Assembly: GCF_030056735.1 (NCBI RefSeq)
Contig: NZ_JASHKN010000002.1
Span: 1-64,000, forward strand
Reading direction: 5' to 3'
Length of the DNA stretch: 64,000 nt
From: Rhodococcus sp. IEGM 1409
GTDB lineage: Bacteria; Actinomycetota; Actinomycetes; Mycobacteriales; Mycobacteriaceae
In this document: positions 19,490 to 28,623 of the stretch, one piece after another
Layout of the letters: each line of letters begins with the position of its first letter
How positions within the stretch are numbered: position 1 is the first letter of the stretch
Position numbers and translations under genes: made by a program
The notes under the pieces: model-generated
Database searches by the model: none
The model's input: the letters and a program-made list of their open reading frames with translations, nothing else
Told to the model about the DNA's origin: nothing

Positions 19490-19725
19490 TGGCTACTGGA
19501 ACCCCAGCAGCAGAGCTCCGCGAGCTCAGTGAAGACGAGCTGGTCACCCGGCTCCGTGAGTCGAAGGAAGAGCTTTTCAACCTTCGTTTCCAGATGGCCA
19601 CCGGCCAGATGGACAACAACCGACGACTGCGCACCGTTCGTCACGAGATCGCGCGCATCTACACCGTCCTGCGTGAGCGTGAGCTCGGACTCGCTGTGGG
19701 TCCGGATGCAGGTGACGCGGCATGA
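19489..19725 (+). CDS. rpmC: 50S ribosomal protein L29
   Basis: A 78-residue L29 with [16 protein letters not shown] and [18 protein letters not shown] 19489 shares one base with the rplP stop and follows AGAGAGGAG; the open frame from 19450 is shadow. Slightly longer C terminus than in E. coli, as usual in actinobacteria. Confidence 0.95.
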   Translation: MATGTPAAELRELSEDELVTRLRESKEELFNLRFQMATGQMDNNRRLRTVRHEIARIYTVLRERELGLAVGPDAGDAA

Positions 19726-20003
19726 GTGAGGAAAAAGCAGTGAGCACAGAAGAGCGCGCGAGCCGTAAGGTCCGTGTCGGATACGTCGTGTCCGACAAGA
19801 TGGAAAAGACGATCGTGGTCGAGCTCGAAGACCGCGTCAAGCACAAGCTCTACGGCAAGATCATCCGCCGTACGACCAAGGTGAAGGCGCACGACGAGAA
19901 CGGCGTTGCCGGCGTCGGCGACCGCGTTCAGCTGATGGAAACCCGTCCGCTGTCCGCGACGAAGCACTGGCGTCTGGTCGAGGTCCTCGAAAAGGCCAAG
20001 TAA
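19722..20003 (+). CDS. rpsQ: 30S ribosomal protein S17
   Basis: A 93-residue S17 with [16 protein letters not shown] and [15 protein letters not shown]. The start overlaps the rpmC stop as ATGA; GTG 19740 in frame is an alternative. It is the last gene of the S10 transcript, as the strong terminator 30 bases downstream shows. Confidence 0.96.
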   Translation: MSEEKAVSTEERASRKVRVGYVVSDKMEKTIVVELEDRVKHKLYGKIIRRTTKVKAHDENGVAGVGDRVQLMETRPLSATKHWRLVEVLEKAK

Positions 20004-20032
20004 GCCTGATCGAAGCCTCGAGCTGATCGAAT

Positions 20033-20076
20033 AACAAAATGGTCCGCCTCACTTTCGTGAGGCGGACCATTTTGTT
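20033..20076. terminator. Strong bidirectional terminator after rpsQ
   Basis: A perfect 20-bp stem (20033-20052 with 20057-20076) around the tetraloop TTTC. AAAA/TTTT flank both sides of the GC core, so it can work on both strands: for rpsQ rightward and for the NTPase gene leftward, whose stop is at 20095. This marks a clean border between the S10 operon and the inserted operon. Confidence 0.92.
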
Positions 20077-20094
20077 GTATCCATTGGCGCTCGG

Positions 20095-23000
20095 TCAGTC
20101 GGTAGCGGCTCCACCTCGAGCGAGCAGCAATACCTCTTCTTCGGTGGGTGGGCTCTTGGGATGGTAGGTCAGGCACAGTGGTGTCTGAGTCTTCTGGAAT
20201 CCGGAGCCTTCGATGGCGGTGTAGAACTGCCCGGTGGGTAGGCGTCCGATATCAGCGACGTCGCCACCCTTGACCCGGGCCATTTCCTTGGCCGCGTCGA
20301 TCTGTGCGGGACTGTTGAGGAGCCCGTAGAACTGGGTGGAGGCATTACCCGGAATGCGATTGTGCAGGCCCTTCGGGGACTGGGTGGCGAAGACCAGGCC
20401 GAGGCCGTACTTGCGAGCCTGAGATGCCAGCGCCAAGGTGCTTTCGGTTGAGGCGACCGTCTTGCCAGAGGGTGCGAAGTTCTGTGCCTCGTCCATGACG
20501 AACAGTCCGCCGAGGGGCCGTTCACCGGCCGGGTTCTTCTTGATCCAGGCGAACAACGCCATTTGCAGCTGGTTGACGAAGCCGTGGCGTTGTTCGTCCG
20601 AGGTCAGCCCCGAGAGGTTGATCACCGACACCCGGGCTCGTTTTCCGGCCGACGGAGTGAGCAGCAGCCCTGGGTCCATCGGAGAGCCGGATCCACCGAA
20701 GAGCGGATCGTTGGCCGTGGATGCCTTGAGGTTCTCGGCCAATTCGGCAGCCAGAACCGTGGCGTCTCGAAGGTTGCTCGTACCCTCCGGCAGATTCTCG
20801 AGCAGATCGATCAGGTCCGCGAGCTCACTGCTACGTGACCGGAGTGCGAAGTCTTGGACGGTCTGTTGTAGCACCGCTCGCATCAGCTTCGACCGGGAAG
20901 TTCCGCCGACTGCGTTAGCGCGCGGTGCGAGTGCGGCGACAGCCGAGTCTATGGCGGCGCCGAGTTCGTCCGGATCGTCGATGACGCCGGCAAAATCAGG
21001 AAGCGGCTGCAGACTCAGCGGTCGCCCTCCGGTCCGCCGCGGTGTCCAGACGAGAACCTCGGTGTTTTCGAGATAGTCGTCGGCCTTGGCCGCATCCGCA
21101 GAATCCCATTGTCGCGTGTTCGGGGGCCACGCTGTTCCCAAGCGTGAGAGGTCGTTGTTCGGATCGATGATGATCGACGAAACTCCCTGCATGGCGCACT
21201 CTTCCACCAAACGGCGGATGAGGACCGTCTTGCCAGAGCCGGAGCCAGCAAAGATCGCGGTGTGCTTGCGTAGCGCCTCGAGCTTGACCGACACCGGTCG
21301 TCGGGAGCCCACCGTCGCCCCGATCGGGATGGAGTCCGGTGGGATTGCCAGTTCCGCGTCCTCCGGTTCCCGAATGCGGGGGACCGCTACAGTGTCGTCA
21401 GACGGGCCTGGCGTCGCCGGCGGATCGTTGTCCGGAACCGTGGGCGTCCCAGCTGAGGCGAGGGCCGCAAGTGTGGTGCGGAACAACGCGATATCGTGTG
21501 CGGGCTTCCTGGCGATCAGCCAATTCTCCAGGCCTGCAGAGTTTTCCGTAAGCAGAGTGCCGAGTGCTCGCAGCATCGCCTCGTCCCTAATGGAGAGCGG
21601 GACGGTTCGGCCACCAGCTTGTTCGAATGCGTTGACGGTCGCAATGGTCTTGGGACCGGACGGCCACGCATCGTTGCGAATGAGGAAGAGTCGGCGTTTC
21701 GCGACGCCCTGTGCCAAACCGGCAGAAGTGCATGCCTTTTGGATACGGCTCAGAACGGCTTTACTGTTGGTGGCCGAAATCGCCCGGAATGCCCAGTGTT
21801 CCTCGGCCTCTGTCGCTTGCACATGTTTGATGCGGGCGTGCAGTGCCGGTTTTGCGCCTGGTGGGGGATCGATGATGAGAGCGTCGTCGTCGACTTGGCA
21901 CTCGTGAATCCATGCCATGAGACCGGCACTCAACAGCGCAGGCAACTCGGTGTCTTCGACGGACGGGCCCAAGACCGAGGAGCCAGGTGCTGCCGCGATC
22001 AATTTGGCAAAGCGAGCGTCGAGTTCATCGAGGCCCGAGGGCGGTGAGACCGCGACGTTGACAGAATCGCCGCCCGTGGTGCTGTCGAATGAATCCAGCT
22101 CGGAAACCTCGTCGGCCGCCAGGCAGGCACGAATGTGTTTGTCGGCCTTGATGAGCAGCTGTCGTGGGGTGTAATCGGGTGCCTGGCCGAACGCGCTCTC
22201 GGCGACCGGCCAGGTGGGATACGGCGGCTCGAAATCGAGTTCGTGATAGCCGATAGCGAAGCGTCGCGTGAGCAGCATCCGTCCGATGTCCGAGGACGGA
22301 ATGCGCTGCAGGGGAGTGGTCAAGCGGAATCGGTCCTGGACGGAGGCGGTCGCCCGGGTGGCGATCAGTTCCCACGCGGCTGACAGGCAGGACACGACCG
22401 AGGCCGTCCGACACATCGTTTCGCGAAGCGACATCAGACCGTGAGCGATCTGTTCGACCAGGAGGTCCTCGGTCATCTGATCGTCGACTTGATCTGCGCC
22501 CGTGCGTGATTGGGCCACCAAGGTGTCGATCTGATCGACGGCGAGCACGGTCGAGCCGGTGATCGCGAGAAGCCGGGAGATGTTCTCTGCGATGCCCTGG
22601 TGTCCGAGCACTGCCACTCTGATACCCCAGCGTGCGAATTCCGCGGGTTCGACGCTCTCGATCGACTGCAGATAAGCATCGCCCGTGTCCTGGAGTGTCG
22701 GGTCTGCCGAAGACAACAGGACCAGCGCACGCAGTGTGTGCTGCGACGACCGGCGGTGGCGTGGGTGCTTGCGGTACACCGCCGCGACGAATGTTTCCAA
22801 TGCGGGGGGAGTCAGTTCGTCGAGCCCGAGAACGGATCGTCGAACCTCGTCGTTCACCTCCGCTTCGCCCGCAAGGCGGTCGATCAGGCACTCGAGCTGC
22901 GTCGAGTGATCGATCGCGGGTCGGCCGAGATCGTCGAGCATGCCAACCAGAACCGAACGCCAGAAACCTTCGGCGTCGAGCAATCGGATCAGGAAGAAGT

Positions 23001-23262
23001 AGCCGCCTTCCTGCTGCACCTTCTCGCGAACCTGGCCGAGGAGATGGGTTTTCCCCGAACCGGCCGGGCCGTGCACGATCACACCCAATGGGCTCGAGTC
23101 GCTACTGCGTCCGGCGTCGTGGAATGCGGCCAGGACATCGGTCATGGCGTGTTCGTGCAGACCAGGGACATGGAGATCGGTCTGGGGCCGCCAGACATCC
23201 TCCGGCGTCGGCGCCCAGCTGAGTCTGATCGACTCGAGTGCTTTGCGTTCTTCCGGCGTCAT
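20095..23262 (-). CDS. Double NTPase: N-terminal AAA and C-terminal HerA/FtsK-like domain
   Basis: A 1055-residue protein, not a named family to me. The N-terminal half (about residues 30-380) is a AAA/STAND-like ATPase with Walker A HGPAGSGKTHLL (residues 64-75) and Walker B LAVDQIDTL near 240. After a variable middle part, the C-terminal half (about 640-1040) is HerA/VirB4/FtsK-like with Walker A FAGSGSGKTVLI near 670, IIIDPNNDLSRLG, and Walker B LFVMDEAQNF near 920, then an ATQSPKG segment. HerA-type motors form hexamers that move DNA, often for a partner nuclease. It is the third gene of an operon, coupled by ATGA (23259-23262) to the winged-helix gene. A role in phage defence or DNA repair is inference from domain content and partners. 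Confidence 0.85.
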   Translation of the reverse strand: MTPEERKALESIRLSWAPTPEDVWRPQTDLHVPGLHEHAMTDVLAAFHDAGRSSDSSPLGVIVHGPAGSGKTHLLGQVREKVQQEGGYFFLIRLLDAEGFWRSVLVGMLDDLGRPAIDHSTQLECLIDRLAGEAEVNDEVRRSVLGLDELTPPALETFVAAVYRKHPRHRRSSQHTLRALVLLSSADPTLQDTGDAYLQSIESVEPAEFARWGIRVAVLGHQGIAENISRLLAITGSTVLAVDQIDTLVAQSRTGADQVDDQMTEDLLVEQIAHGLMSLRETMCRTASVVSCLSAAWELIATRATASVQDRFRLTTPLQRIPSSDIGRMLLTRRFAIGYHELDFEPPYPTWPVAESAFGQAPDYTPRQLLIKADKHIRACLAADEVSELDSFDSTTGGDSVNVAVSPPSGLDELDARFAKLIAAAPGSSVLGPSVEDTELPALLSAGLMAWIHECQVDDDALIIDPPPGAKPALHARIKHVQATEAEEHWAFRAISATNSKAVLSRIQKACTSAGLAQGVAKRRLFLIRNDAWPSGPKTIATVNAFEQAGGRTVPLSIRDEAMLRALGTLLTENSAGLENWLIARKPAHDIALFRTTLAALASAGTPTVPDNDPPATPGPSDDTVAVPRIREPEDAELAIPPDSIPIGATVGSRRPVSVKLEALRKHTAIFAGSGSGKTVLIRRLVEECAMQGVSSIIIDPNNDLSRLGTAWPPNTRQWDSADAAKADDYLENTEVLVWTPRRTGGRPLSLQPLPDFAGVIDDPDELGAAIDSAVAALAPRANAVGGTSRSKLMRAVLQQTVQDFALRSRSSELADLIDLLENLPEGTSNLRDATVLAAELAENLKASTANDPLFGGSGSPMDPGLLLTPSAGKRARVSVINLSGLTSDEQRHGFVNQLQMALFAWIKKNPAGERPLGGLFVMDEAQNFAPSGKTVASTESTLALASQARKYGLGLVFATQSPKGLHNRIPGNASTQFYGLLNSPAQIDAAKEMARVKGGDVADIGRLPTGQFYTAIEGSGFQKTQTPLCLTYHPKSPPTEEEVLLLARGGAATD

Positions 23263-23927
23263 TTCGCCTCGATCGAGATCAGGTGATTGTGCTGGTTGCC
23301 CAGAAACAGCGCGGCGTCGCGGTCGTCGCTGGTGAGCGTTTTCTGGTTCTCTTCCGGGATCAGATTGACGTTCGGTCGGCGTTGGAGCTGCGTAAGCGCA
23401 CGGTCGAATTCCGTGCGCGACGTACCGGCGAGAGCTGGTCGTAACCTGGCGAGCCGGACCCAGGCGCCGGGGGTGGCCGCCAATTCGGCGTATGTCCTGA
23501 CGATCAGGTTCTCGACTTCCTCGCCTTCGGTGCGCTCGTTCGTCGCCGTCGCCGTCGCCGTTCCCGTTTCGGGGGCTTCGGACCGGGGCAGGAAGACCTC
23601 GGACGGGCGCAGATCGGTGCGATCGAAATGTCGACGCAGACCGGCCAGGACCGTGTAGAGCGCCTTCATCGGACTGAGCGACCCGGTCGGGGCGTCGGCG
23701 CCGATCAACTCGGCCGCCACTGCCCAGCCGCGATCGGTGAGGATGTGAGTGAACGGCCGCACCTCGGTATTGCTCTCGATCAGGCCCAGCGCATTGAGTT
23801 TCTCCCGACTTGCCGGGCGCAGTTCCGGTCCGAGCTTCTTGAGTTCCGGGTTCGGCACCTCACGCGATTCCGACATGAGGACAAGGAGGATCAGTGCCTC
23901 GGTAGGGGTCAGGTCGGAGTGGGTCAC
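23259..23927 (-). CDS. Winged-helix-like protein of the NTPase-nuclease operon
   Basis: A 222-residue protein with no family I recognise. Residues 1-90 look like a winged helix of the type found in DUF/MarR-like proteins (LTPTEALILLVLMSE, then KLGPELRPASREKLNALGLIE). A low-complexity linker (TATATATNERTEGEE) follows, and a second small helical domain with LARLRPALAGTSRTEFDRAL may be another winged helix. It lies between nuclease and NTPase genes with ATGA overlaps on both sides, so the three proteins are probably made in fixed ratio and act together, perhaps with this one as DNA-binding or adaptor subunit. Confidence 0.7.
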   Translation of the reverse strand: MTHSDLTPTEALILLVLMSESREVPNPELKKLGPELRPASREKLNALGLIESNTEVRPFTHILTDRGWAVAAELIGADAPTGSLSPMKALYTVLAGLRRHFDRTDLRPSEVFLPRSEAPETGTATATATNERTEGEEVENLIVRTYAELAATPGAWVRLARLRPALAGTSRTEFDRALTQLQRRPNVNLIPEENQKTLTSDDRDAALFLGNQHNHLISIEAK

Positions 23928-25051
23928 TGCAGGGTCCTTTCGGATTCGGATAGTGCTGGTGAGCTGGGAGTGCCATGTATTGCGCCGCGTCGAGTGTGGA
24001 GAAGTGTCCCGATGGTGTCGAGAACGGCACTGAGGTCTTCGAAGATCTGCCGATTGGTGAATCGCAGAACTATGTAGCCGTTCAGGTGAAGAGCATTGTC
24101 CCGCAACCTATCTGCGGCATATTTGTAGAGAGTTCGATGGTCGTCGCCGTCTACTTCTACGACGCACTTCTCGTCCTTCCACAGCAGATCCACACGGATC
24201 GGTGCATCGAGCGGATTGGGCTGGTATGTCGGATTCCACAATCTGCCCGCTGCCCATTGGGTATGGAGTAGTGCGGCCTCGAGTGTCAGTTCGGCCGCGC
24301 TGGCCGGATGTGGCCGCCCGGATACGGGAGGGAAGCGGAGCTGCGTCGCGGCAGAAGCGGCAGTACTCGGCGTGCTGATCACTGGCGGTGGTGCGAGGTC
24401 GGCGGGTGTTGTCAACGGTTGCCAAGCGACGGTCACCACGGGGAAGCGGTCGATATCCGGAATCGGCGAGTCCGCCAGCCAGATCGTCAACCCGCCATGT
24501 GTATGTAACCACTCGCACGCCGCGGCCAGCGCACGCTGCTGTTCGAAGGTCAGGCCGTCCGGGGCGGTGAGTAGCACGGCTAATCGGTCACGGTGATAAG
24601 ACCTGGCCAGGATTCGGACCAGACCGCCTACGCGAGTCTCTCGAGAGAATTCTTCCGGCCGTGGGCGCTGACCGGACACCGAAGATTCGGCGATTCGCCT
24701 GACAAACGGACCGAAATGCTCGGACGTGGACGCCAAACGGGCAGAGAGGGCGCGAGCCGCCCGTACGTCCAACGAGCTGGCGGAGTCGAGAGAATCTCCC
24801 CCGGGCAACCATGCGGGAAAAAGCGCGAGAGCGGCCGCCTCGAACTGATCGAGAATGCCTGCGACTACATCTGCGGCAGTCCTCACCTGGATGATTCGAC
24901 AGCTGACGATGGCAGGTCCGTCGTCGGGCAGGGGATCGAACCCCACCTGCAGGACGTCGAGTGGTGCGCCATTCACGTCGGCAATGCCTGTCATCGGGAT
25001 CACCGACCATCGCATAACCGACACCCCCACTCGACCAAGTCCGGTCATCAT
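23924..25051 (-). CDS. Predicted nuclease with C-terminal DUF559/Vsr-like PD-(D/E)xK domain
   Basis: A 375-residue protein. The last 110 residues form a restriction-like fold: a leading Glu in ELTLEAALL, Asp in IRVDLLW, the VVEVDGDDH core (E-x-D), then DRLRDNALHLNGYIVLRFT, the pattern of DUF559/Vsr-type endonucleases. The first 240 residues match nothing I know; they contain an LLTAPDGLTFEQQRAL segment and may be a sensor or target-binding part. ATG 25051 or 25048 could both start; no strong ribosome site is visible. First gene of the antisense operon, coupled by ATGA to the winged-helix gene. The catalytic residues look intact. Confidence 0.78.
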   Translation of the reverse strand: MMTGLGRVGVSVMRWSVIPMTGIADVNGAPLDVLQVGFDPLPDDGPAIVSCRIIQVRTAADVVAGILDQFEAAALALFPAWLPGGDSLDSASSLDVRAARALSARLASTSEHFGPFVRRIAESSVSGQRPRPEEFSRETRVGGLVRILARSYHRDRLAVLLTAPDGLTFEQQRALAAACEWLHTHGGLTIWLADSPIPDIDRFPVVTVAWQPLTTPADLAPPPVISTPSTAASAATQLRFPPVSGRPHPASAAELTLEAALLHTQWAAGRLWNPTYQPNPLDAPIRVDLLWKDEKCVVEVDGDDHRTLYKYAADRLRDNALHLNGYIVLRFTNRQIFEDLSAVLDTIGTLLHTRRGAIHGTPSSPALSESERTLQ

Positions 25052-25112
25052 CCCAAACGGTCGGACGGGTGCTGGCAGCGGTCTAGCTCGAGTGATCCGG
25101 TCAGGAGCTCAT

Positions 25113-25153
25113 TTGGTAATCGGCGAACCCTTCCCTACAATAGAACGGTTGCC
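25113..25153 (+). promoter_or_regulatory. Promoter of the rplN operon
   Basis: TTGGTA (25113-25118), 17 bases, TACAAT (25136-25141), then AGAAC and GGTTGCC (25147-25153). It lies about 170 bases before rplN in the 272-base region divergent from the nuclease gene. The downstream box matches those before rpsJ and rpsH in sequence and distance. Confidence 0.75.
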
Positions 25154-25323
25154 TGTGGCAGAGGTGTGTCTTCACGTGCGCAGCTCGAACGGTGCTTGCA
25201 GTGATCGTCTCCCGACGTCAGTCGGTGGGACTGCAGCTCAGACACGACGCAGGTGGCAACAATGACCGCGCGCACCGGGTCGGTAATCCGTTGCGCACGA
25301 AATTCCAGGTCTAGGGAGATCAA

Positions 25324-25692
25324 GTGATTCAGCAGGAGTCGCGAGTTCGCGTCGCTGATAACACGGGTGCCAAGGAAATCCTTTGCATCCGCGTTCTCGG
25401 CGGTTCGTCACGTCGCTACGCCGGGATCGGTGACGTCATCGTCGCCACCGTCAAGGACGCAATCCCCGGTGGAAACATCAAGAAGGGTGAGGTCGTCAAG
25501 GCCGTCATCGTTCGCACGACCAAGGAGCGCCGTCGTCCGGACGGTTCCTACATCAAGTTCGACGAGAACGCCGCAGTGCTCATCAAGGCTGACAGCGATC
25601 CCCGTGGAACCCGCATCTTCGGACCCGTCGGCCGTGAGCTGCGCGAGAAGAAGTTCATGAAGATCGTTTCGCTTGCCCCGGAGGTGCTGTGA
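25324..25692 (+). CDS. rplN: 50S ribosomal protein L14
   Basis: A 122-residue L14, exact family length, with [17 protein letters not shown] and [11 protein letters not shown]. The GTG start follows AGGGAGATCAA. First gene of the spc operon here because the defence-like insert and its own promoter separate it from rpsQ. Confidence 0.97.
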   Translation: MIQQESRVRVADNTGAKEILCIRVLGGSSRRYAGIGDVIVATVKDAIPGGNIKKGEVVKAVIVRTTKERRRPDGSYIKFDENAAVLIKADSDPRGTRIFGPVGRELREKKFMKIVSLAPEVL

Positions 25693-26009
25693 TGAAGGTG
25701 CACAAGGGTGACACCGTTCTGGTCATCGCCGGCAAGGACAAGGGAGCGAAGGGCAAGGTCATTCAGGCCTACCCCGCGACCGACAAGGTCCTCGTCGAAG
25801 GCGTGAACCGAATCAAGAAGCACACCGCGGTTTCCGCGAACGAGCGCGGAGCATCCTCCGGCGGCATCGTCACGCAGGAAGCCCCGATCCACGTTTCCAA
25901 CGTTGCAGTCGTCGACTCGGACGGAAACCCCACTCGCGTGGGCTACCGCACCGACGAAGAGTCCGGCAAGCGCGTTCGGGTTTCCCGGAAGAACGGGAAG
26001 GACATCTGA
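25692..26009 (+). CDS. rplX: 50S ribosomal protein L24
   Basis: A 105-residue L24 with the KOW motif [19 protein letters not shown] and [18 protein letters not shown] 25692 shares one base with the rplN stop and gives the family start MKVHKGD; GTG 25689 would add one residue. Confidence 0.96.
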   Translation: MKVHKGDTVLVIAGKDKGAKGKVIQAYPATDKVLVEGVNRIKKHTAVSANERGASSGGIVTQEAPIHVSNVAVVDSDGNPTRVGYRTDEESGKRVRVSRKNGKDI

Positions 26010-26010
26010 C

Positions 26011-26577
26011 ATGACCTCCACCGAAAACAAGGTCCAGCCGCGCCTCAAGGCACGCTACCGCGCTGAGATCAAGGACGCGCTCAACAGCGAGTTCGACTAC
26101 TCGAACGTCATGCAGATCCCCGGCGTCGTCAAGGTTGTCGTCAACATGGGCGTCGGCGACGCTGCCCGTGACGCCAAGCTGATCAACGGCGCTGTCCAGG
26201 ACCTGTCGCTGATCACGGGCCAGAAGCCCGAGATCCGCAAGGCACGTAAGTCCATCGCGCAGTTCAAGCTCCGCGAAGGTATGCCCATCGGCGCACGCGT
26301 CACCCTCCGTGGCGACCGCATGTGGGAGTTCCTGGACCGCCTCGTGTCTGTCGCTCTGCCCCGTATCCGCGACTTCCGCGGTCTCTCGGGCAACCAGTTC
26401 GACGGCAACGGCAACTACACGTTCGGCCTCAACGAGCAGTCGATGTTCCACGAGATCGACGTGGACAAGATCGATCGCCCCCGCGGTATGGACATCACCG
26501 TCGTGACCACCGCAACCAACAACGAAGAAGGCCGTGCACTGCTCAAGCACCTCGGCTTCCCGTTCAAGGAGAACTGA
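26011..26577 (+). CDS. rplE: 50S ribosomal protein L5
   Basis: A 188-residue L5 with [25 protein letters not shown] and [17 protein letters not shown]. It binds 5S rRNA and contacts tRNA. ATG 26011 follows GGGAAGGACATCTGAC directly after rplX; the open frame from 25903 is shadow. Confidence 0.97.
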   Translation: MTSTENKVQPRLKARYRAEIKDALNSEFDYSNVMQIPGVVKVVVNMGVGDAARDAKLINGAVQDLSLITGQKPEIRKARKSIAQFKLREGMPIGARVTLRGDRMWEFLDRLVSVALPRIRDFRGLSGNQFDGNGNYTFGLNEQSMFHEIDVDKIDRPRGMDITVVTTATNNEEGRALLKHLGFPFKEN

Positions 26578-26581
26578 GCGT

Positions 26582-26767
26582 ATGGCTAAGAAGGCATTGG
26601 TCAACAAGGCCAACAAGAAGCCCAAGTTCGCGGTTCGCGCCTACACCCGCTGCCAGCGGTGCGGTCGCCCGCACTCGGTGTTCCGCAAGTTCGGCTTGTG
26701 CCGTATCTGCGTTCGCGAGATGGCTCACGCCGGCGAGCTTCCCGGAGTTCGCAAGAGCTCTTGGTGA
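26582..26767 (+). CDS. rpsN: 30S ribosomal protein S14, zinc-binding type
   Basis: A 61-residue short S14 with two CxxC pairs (CQRC and CRIC), the zinc-containing form; many mycolata also keep a zinc-free copy elsewhere that replaces it under zinc limitation. ATG 26582 follows rplE by four bases. It is the last gene before a hairpin that splits the spc operon. Confidence 0.95.
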   Translation: MAKKALVNKANKKPKFAVRAYTRCQRCGRPHSVFRKFGLCRICVREMAHAGELPGVRKSSW

Positions 26768-26802
26768 TCTGAGGCCCTCGGGCTTCGTCACACCACGCAT
26801 GT

Positions 26803-26839
26803 GAATGGGCGTGGGTTCCTTTGGAGCCCACGCCCATTC
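26803..26839 (+). terminator. Hairpin terminator after rpsN
   Basis: A 17-bp stem with one G-T pair (26803-26819 with 26823-26839) around a TTT loop. There is no long T run, only GTTTC a few bases on. Its place right after rpsN and before a new promoter supports termination. Confidence 0.7.
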
Positions 26840-27043
26840 GCCGTTTCAACCGAGATGTGCGCTAAGTGTGCATCGTGCTGATCCTGAAAAAACTGTCCCG
26901 CTGCAACTCTGGGTCGAAACGATCCATCGGCCGTCGATGTCGATCTTCGGTCCCGAACGAGCAGTTCGGATTTCGGGACGCCTCGTTACCTAGCCCGGCA
27001 GTGTCTTCCGGGCGGCGGTGAGGTAGACGACTCGGTATCCCAG

Positions 27044-27084
27044 TGGACACCCGCGACAAAGTTCCCTACACTAGAGCGGTTGCC
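27044..27084 (+). promoter_or_regulatory. Promoter of the rpsH operon
   Basis: TGGACA (27044-27049), 17 bases, TACACT (27067-27072), then AGAGC and GGTTGCC (27078-27084). From the -10 through the box it matches the rplN promoter almost base for base. Confidence 0.75.
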
Positions 27085-27230
27085 GTGGCTGACGCATGCG
27101 TTCAGCTCGGTGCGGTAACTTACGCCGTCTGACACAAGTCGGACGGCCCAGCCGAATTGCTGGAGGCCCACGATCGGATTCGTCCGGTGTTGCATGGGAA
27201 CCACAGCGAGAAAGGTGTCGAGGTCGACCT

Positions 27231-27629
27231 ATGACCATGACTGACCCCATCGCAGACTTCTTGACGCGTCTGCGCAACGCCAACACGGCGTACCACGATG
27301 AGGTGAAGCTTCCCCACTCGAAGATCAAGGCGAACATCGCCGAGATCCTCAAGCGTGAGGGCTACATCTCCGATTTCCGTACCGAAGACGCTGAGGTCGG
27401 CAAGACCCTCATCGTCGACCTGAAGTACGGACCCAGCCGCGAGCGTAGCCTCGCCGGCGTGCGTCGCGTTTCCAAGCCCGGTCTCCGGGTTTACGCGAAG
27501 TCCACCAACCTGCCCAAGGTCCTCGGAGGCCTCGGCGTGGCCATCATCTCCACGTCGTCCGGTCTGCTCACCGATCGCCAGGCGGCCAATCAAGGAGTAG
27601 GCGGGGAAGTCCTCGCCTACGTCTGGTAA
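27231..27629 (+). CDS. rpsH: 30S ribosomal protein S8
   Basis: A 132-residue S8 with [15 protein letters not shown] and the C-terminal [16 protein letters not shown] 27231 has AGGT six bases upstream; the second ATG at 27237 is an alternative. In E. coli S8 represses the spc operon by binding rplE mRNA; here rplE lies on a separate transcript, so that link may be changed. Confidence 0.96.
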   Translation: MTMTDPIADFLTRLRNANTAYHDEVKLPHSKIKANIAEILKREGYISDFRTEDAEVGKTLIVDLKYGPSRERSLAGVRRVSKPGLRVYAKSTNLPKVLGGLGVAIISTSSGLLTDRQAANQGVGGEVLAYVW

Positions 27630-27643
27630 GGGAGGCCACCACA

Positions 27644-28183
27644 ATGTCGCGTATTGGAAAGATTCCGGTCACCGTCCCCGCGGGCGTTGACGTCACGATC
27701 AGCGGCCAGGATGTCACCGTCAAGGGTCCCAAGGGCACCCTCGCGCTGACCATCTCCGAGCCCATCGCAATCGAAAAGGCAGAGGACGGCTCGCTGAGCG
27801 TCACGCGCCCCGACGACGAGCGTCGTAGCCGCGCGCTGCACGGTCTGTCGCGGACCCTCGTTGCGAACATCATCACCGGTGTTACCGAGGGTTACACGAA
27901 GAAGATGGAGATCCACGGTGTGGGTTACCGTGTGGCACTGAAGGGCAAGGACCTCGAGTTCGCGCTCGGCTTCAGCCACCCGGTGCCGATCGAGGCTCCC
28001 GAAGGCATCACCTTCGTCGTCGAGTCGCCCACCCGGTTCTCGGTGTCCGGCATCGACAAGCAGAAGGTCGGGCAGATCTCGGCCAACATCCGTCGTCTCC
28101 GTCGTCCGGACCCGTACAAGGGTAAGGGCGTGCGTTACGAGGGTGAGCAGATCCGCCGCAAGGTCGGAAAGACGGGTAAGTGA
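27644..28183 (+). CDS. rplF: 50S ribosomal protein L6
   Basis: A 179-residue L6 with [14 protein letters not shown] and [30 protein letters not shown] lies before the ATG. Part of the factor-binding region of the large subunit. Confidence 0.97.
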   Translation: MSRIGKIPVTVPAGVDVTISGQDVTVKGPKGTLALTISEPIAIEKAEDGSLSVTRPDDERRSRALHGLSRTLVANIITGVTEGYTKKMEIHGVGYRVALKGKDLEFALGFSHPVPIEAPEGITFVVESPTRFSVSGIDKQKVGQISANIRRLRRPDPYKGKGVRYEGEQIRRKVGKTGK

Positions 28184-28184
28184 T

Positions 28185-28592
28185 ATGAGCCAGACTGCAA
28201 ACCAGAAAGCCAAGCGGGTTCCGCTGGGCAAGGATGCGTCCACCAAGCGTCGTCTCTCGAAGACGCGTCGTCACTTCCGTCTCCGCAAGAAGGTCTCCGG
28301 CACGCCCGAGCGTCCTCGCTTGGTCGTCAACCGGTCCTCGCGCCACATCCACGTCCAGCTCGTGGACGACCTGGCAGGCCACACCCTGGCCTCCGCGTCG
28401 ACCATCGAAGCCGACGTGCGCGTGGCAGAAGGCGACAAGAAGGCTGCGAGCGCGAAGGTCGGTCAGCTGATCGCCGAGCGCGCCAAGGCTGCCGGCGTGG
28501 AAGCAGTTGTCTTCGACCACGGTGGACACGGCTACCACGGTCGCATCGCGGCCTTGGCAGACGCGGCTCGCGAAGGCGGGTTGAAGTTCTGA
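28185..28592 (+). CDS. rplR: 50S ribosomal protein L18
   Basis: A 135-residue L18 with [18 protein letters not shown] and a [25 protein letters not shown]-terminal region split by one residue from the family consensus. Binds 5S rRNA. ATG 28185 starts one base after the rplF stop; the frame open from 28143 is shadow. Confidence 0.96.
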   Translation: MSQTANQKAKRVPLGKDASTKRRLSKTRRHFRLRKKVSGTPERPRLVVNRSSRHIHVQLVDDLAGHTLASASTIEADVRVAEGDKKAASAKVGQLIAERAKAAGVEAVVFDHGGHGYHGRIAALADAAREGGLKF

Positions 28593-28623
28593 TGACCAAC
28601 ATTTTCAACGGAAGGACAGCCTG

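Larger units (their letters stand above)
26768..27230 (+). other. Intergenic region splitting the spc operon
   Basis: This 463-base gap holds the rpsN hairpin (26803-26839), about 200 bases in which I see no gene, the promoter at 27044-27084, and a 5' leader of about 150 bases before rpsH. In M. tuberculosis, as I recall, rpsN and rpsH are adjacent, so the gap is lineage-specific. Confidence 0.7.

Noticed and set aside
26840-27043. Gene remnant between rpsN and rpsH
   Set aside because: Open frames here are short, lack ribosome sites and resemble nothing; the stretch is treated as intergenic.
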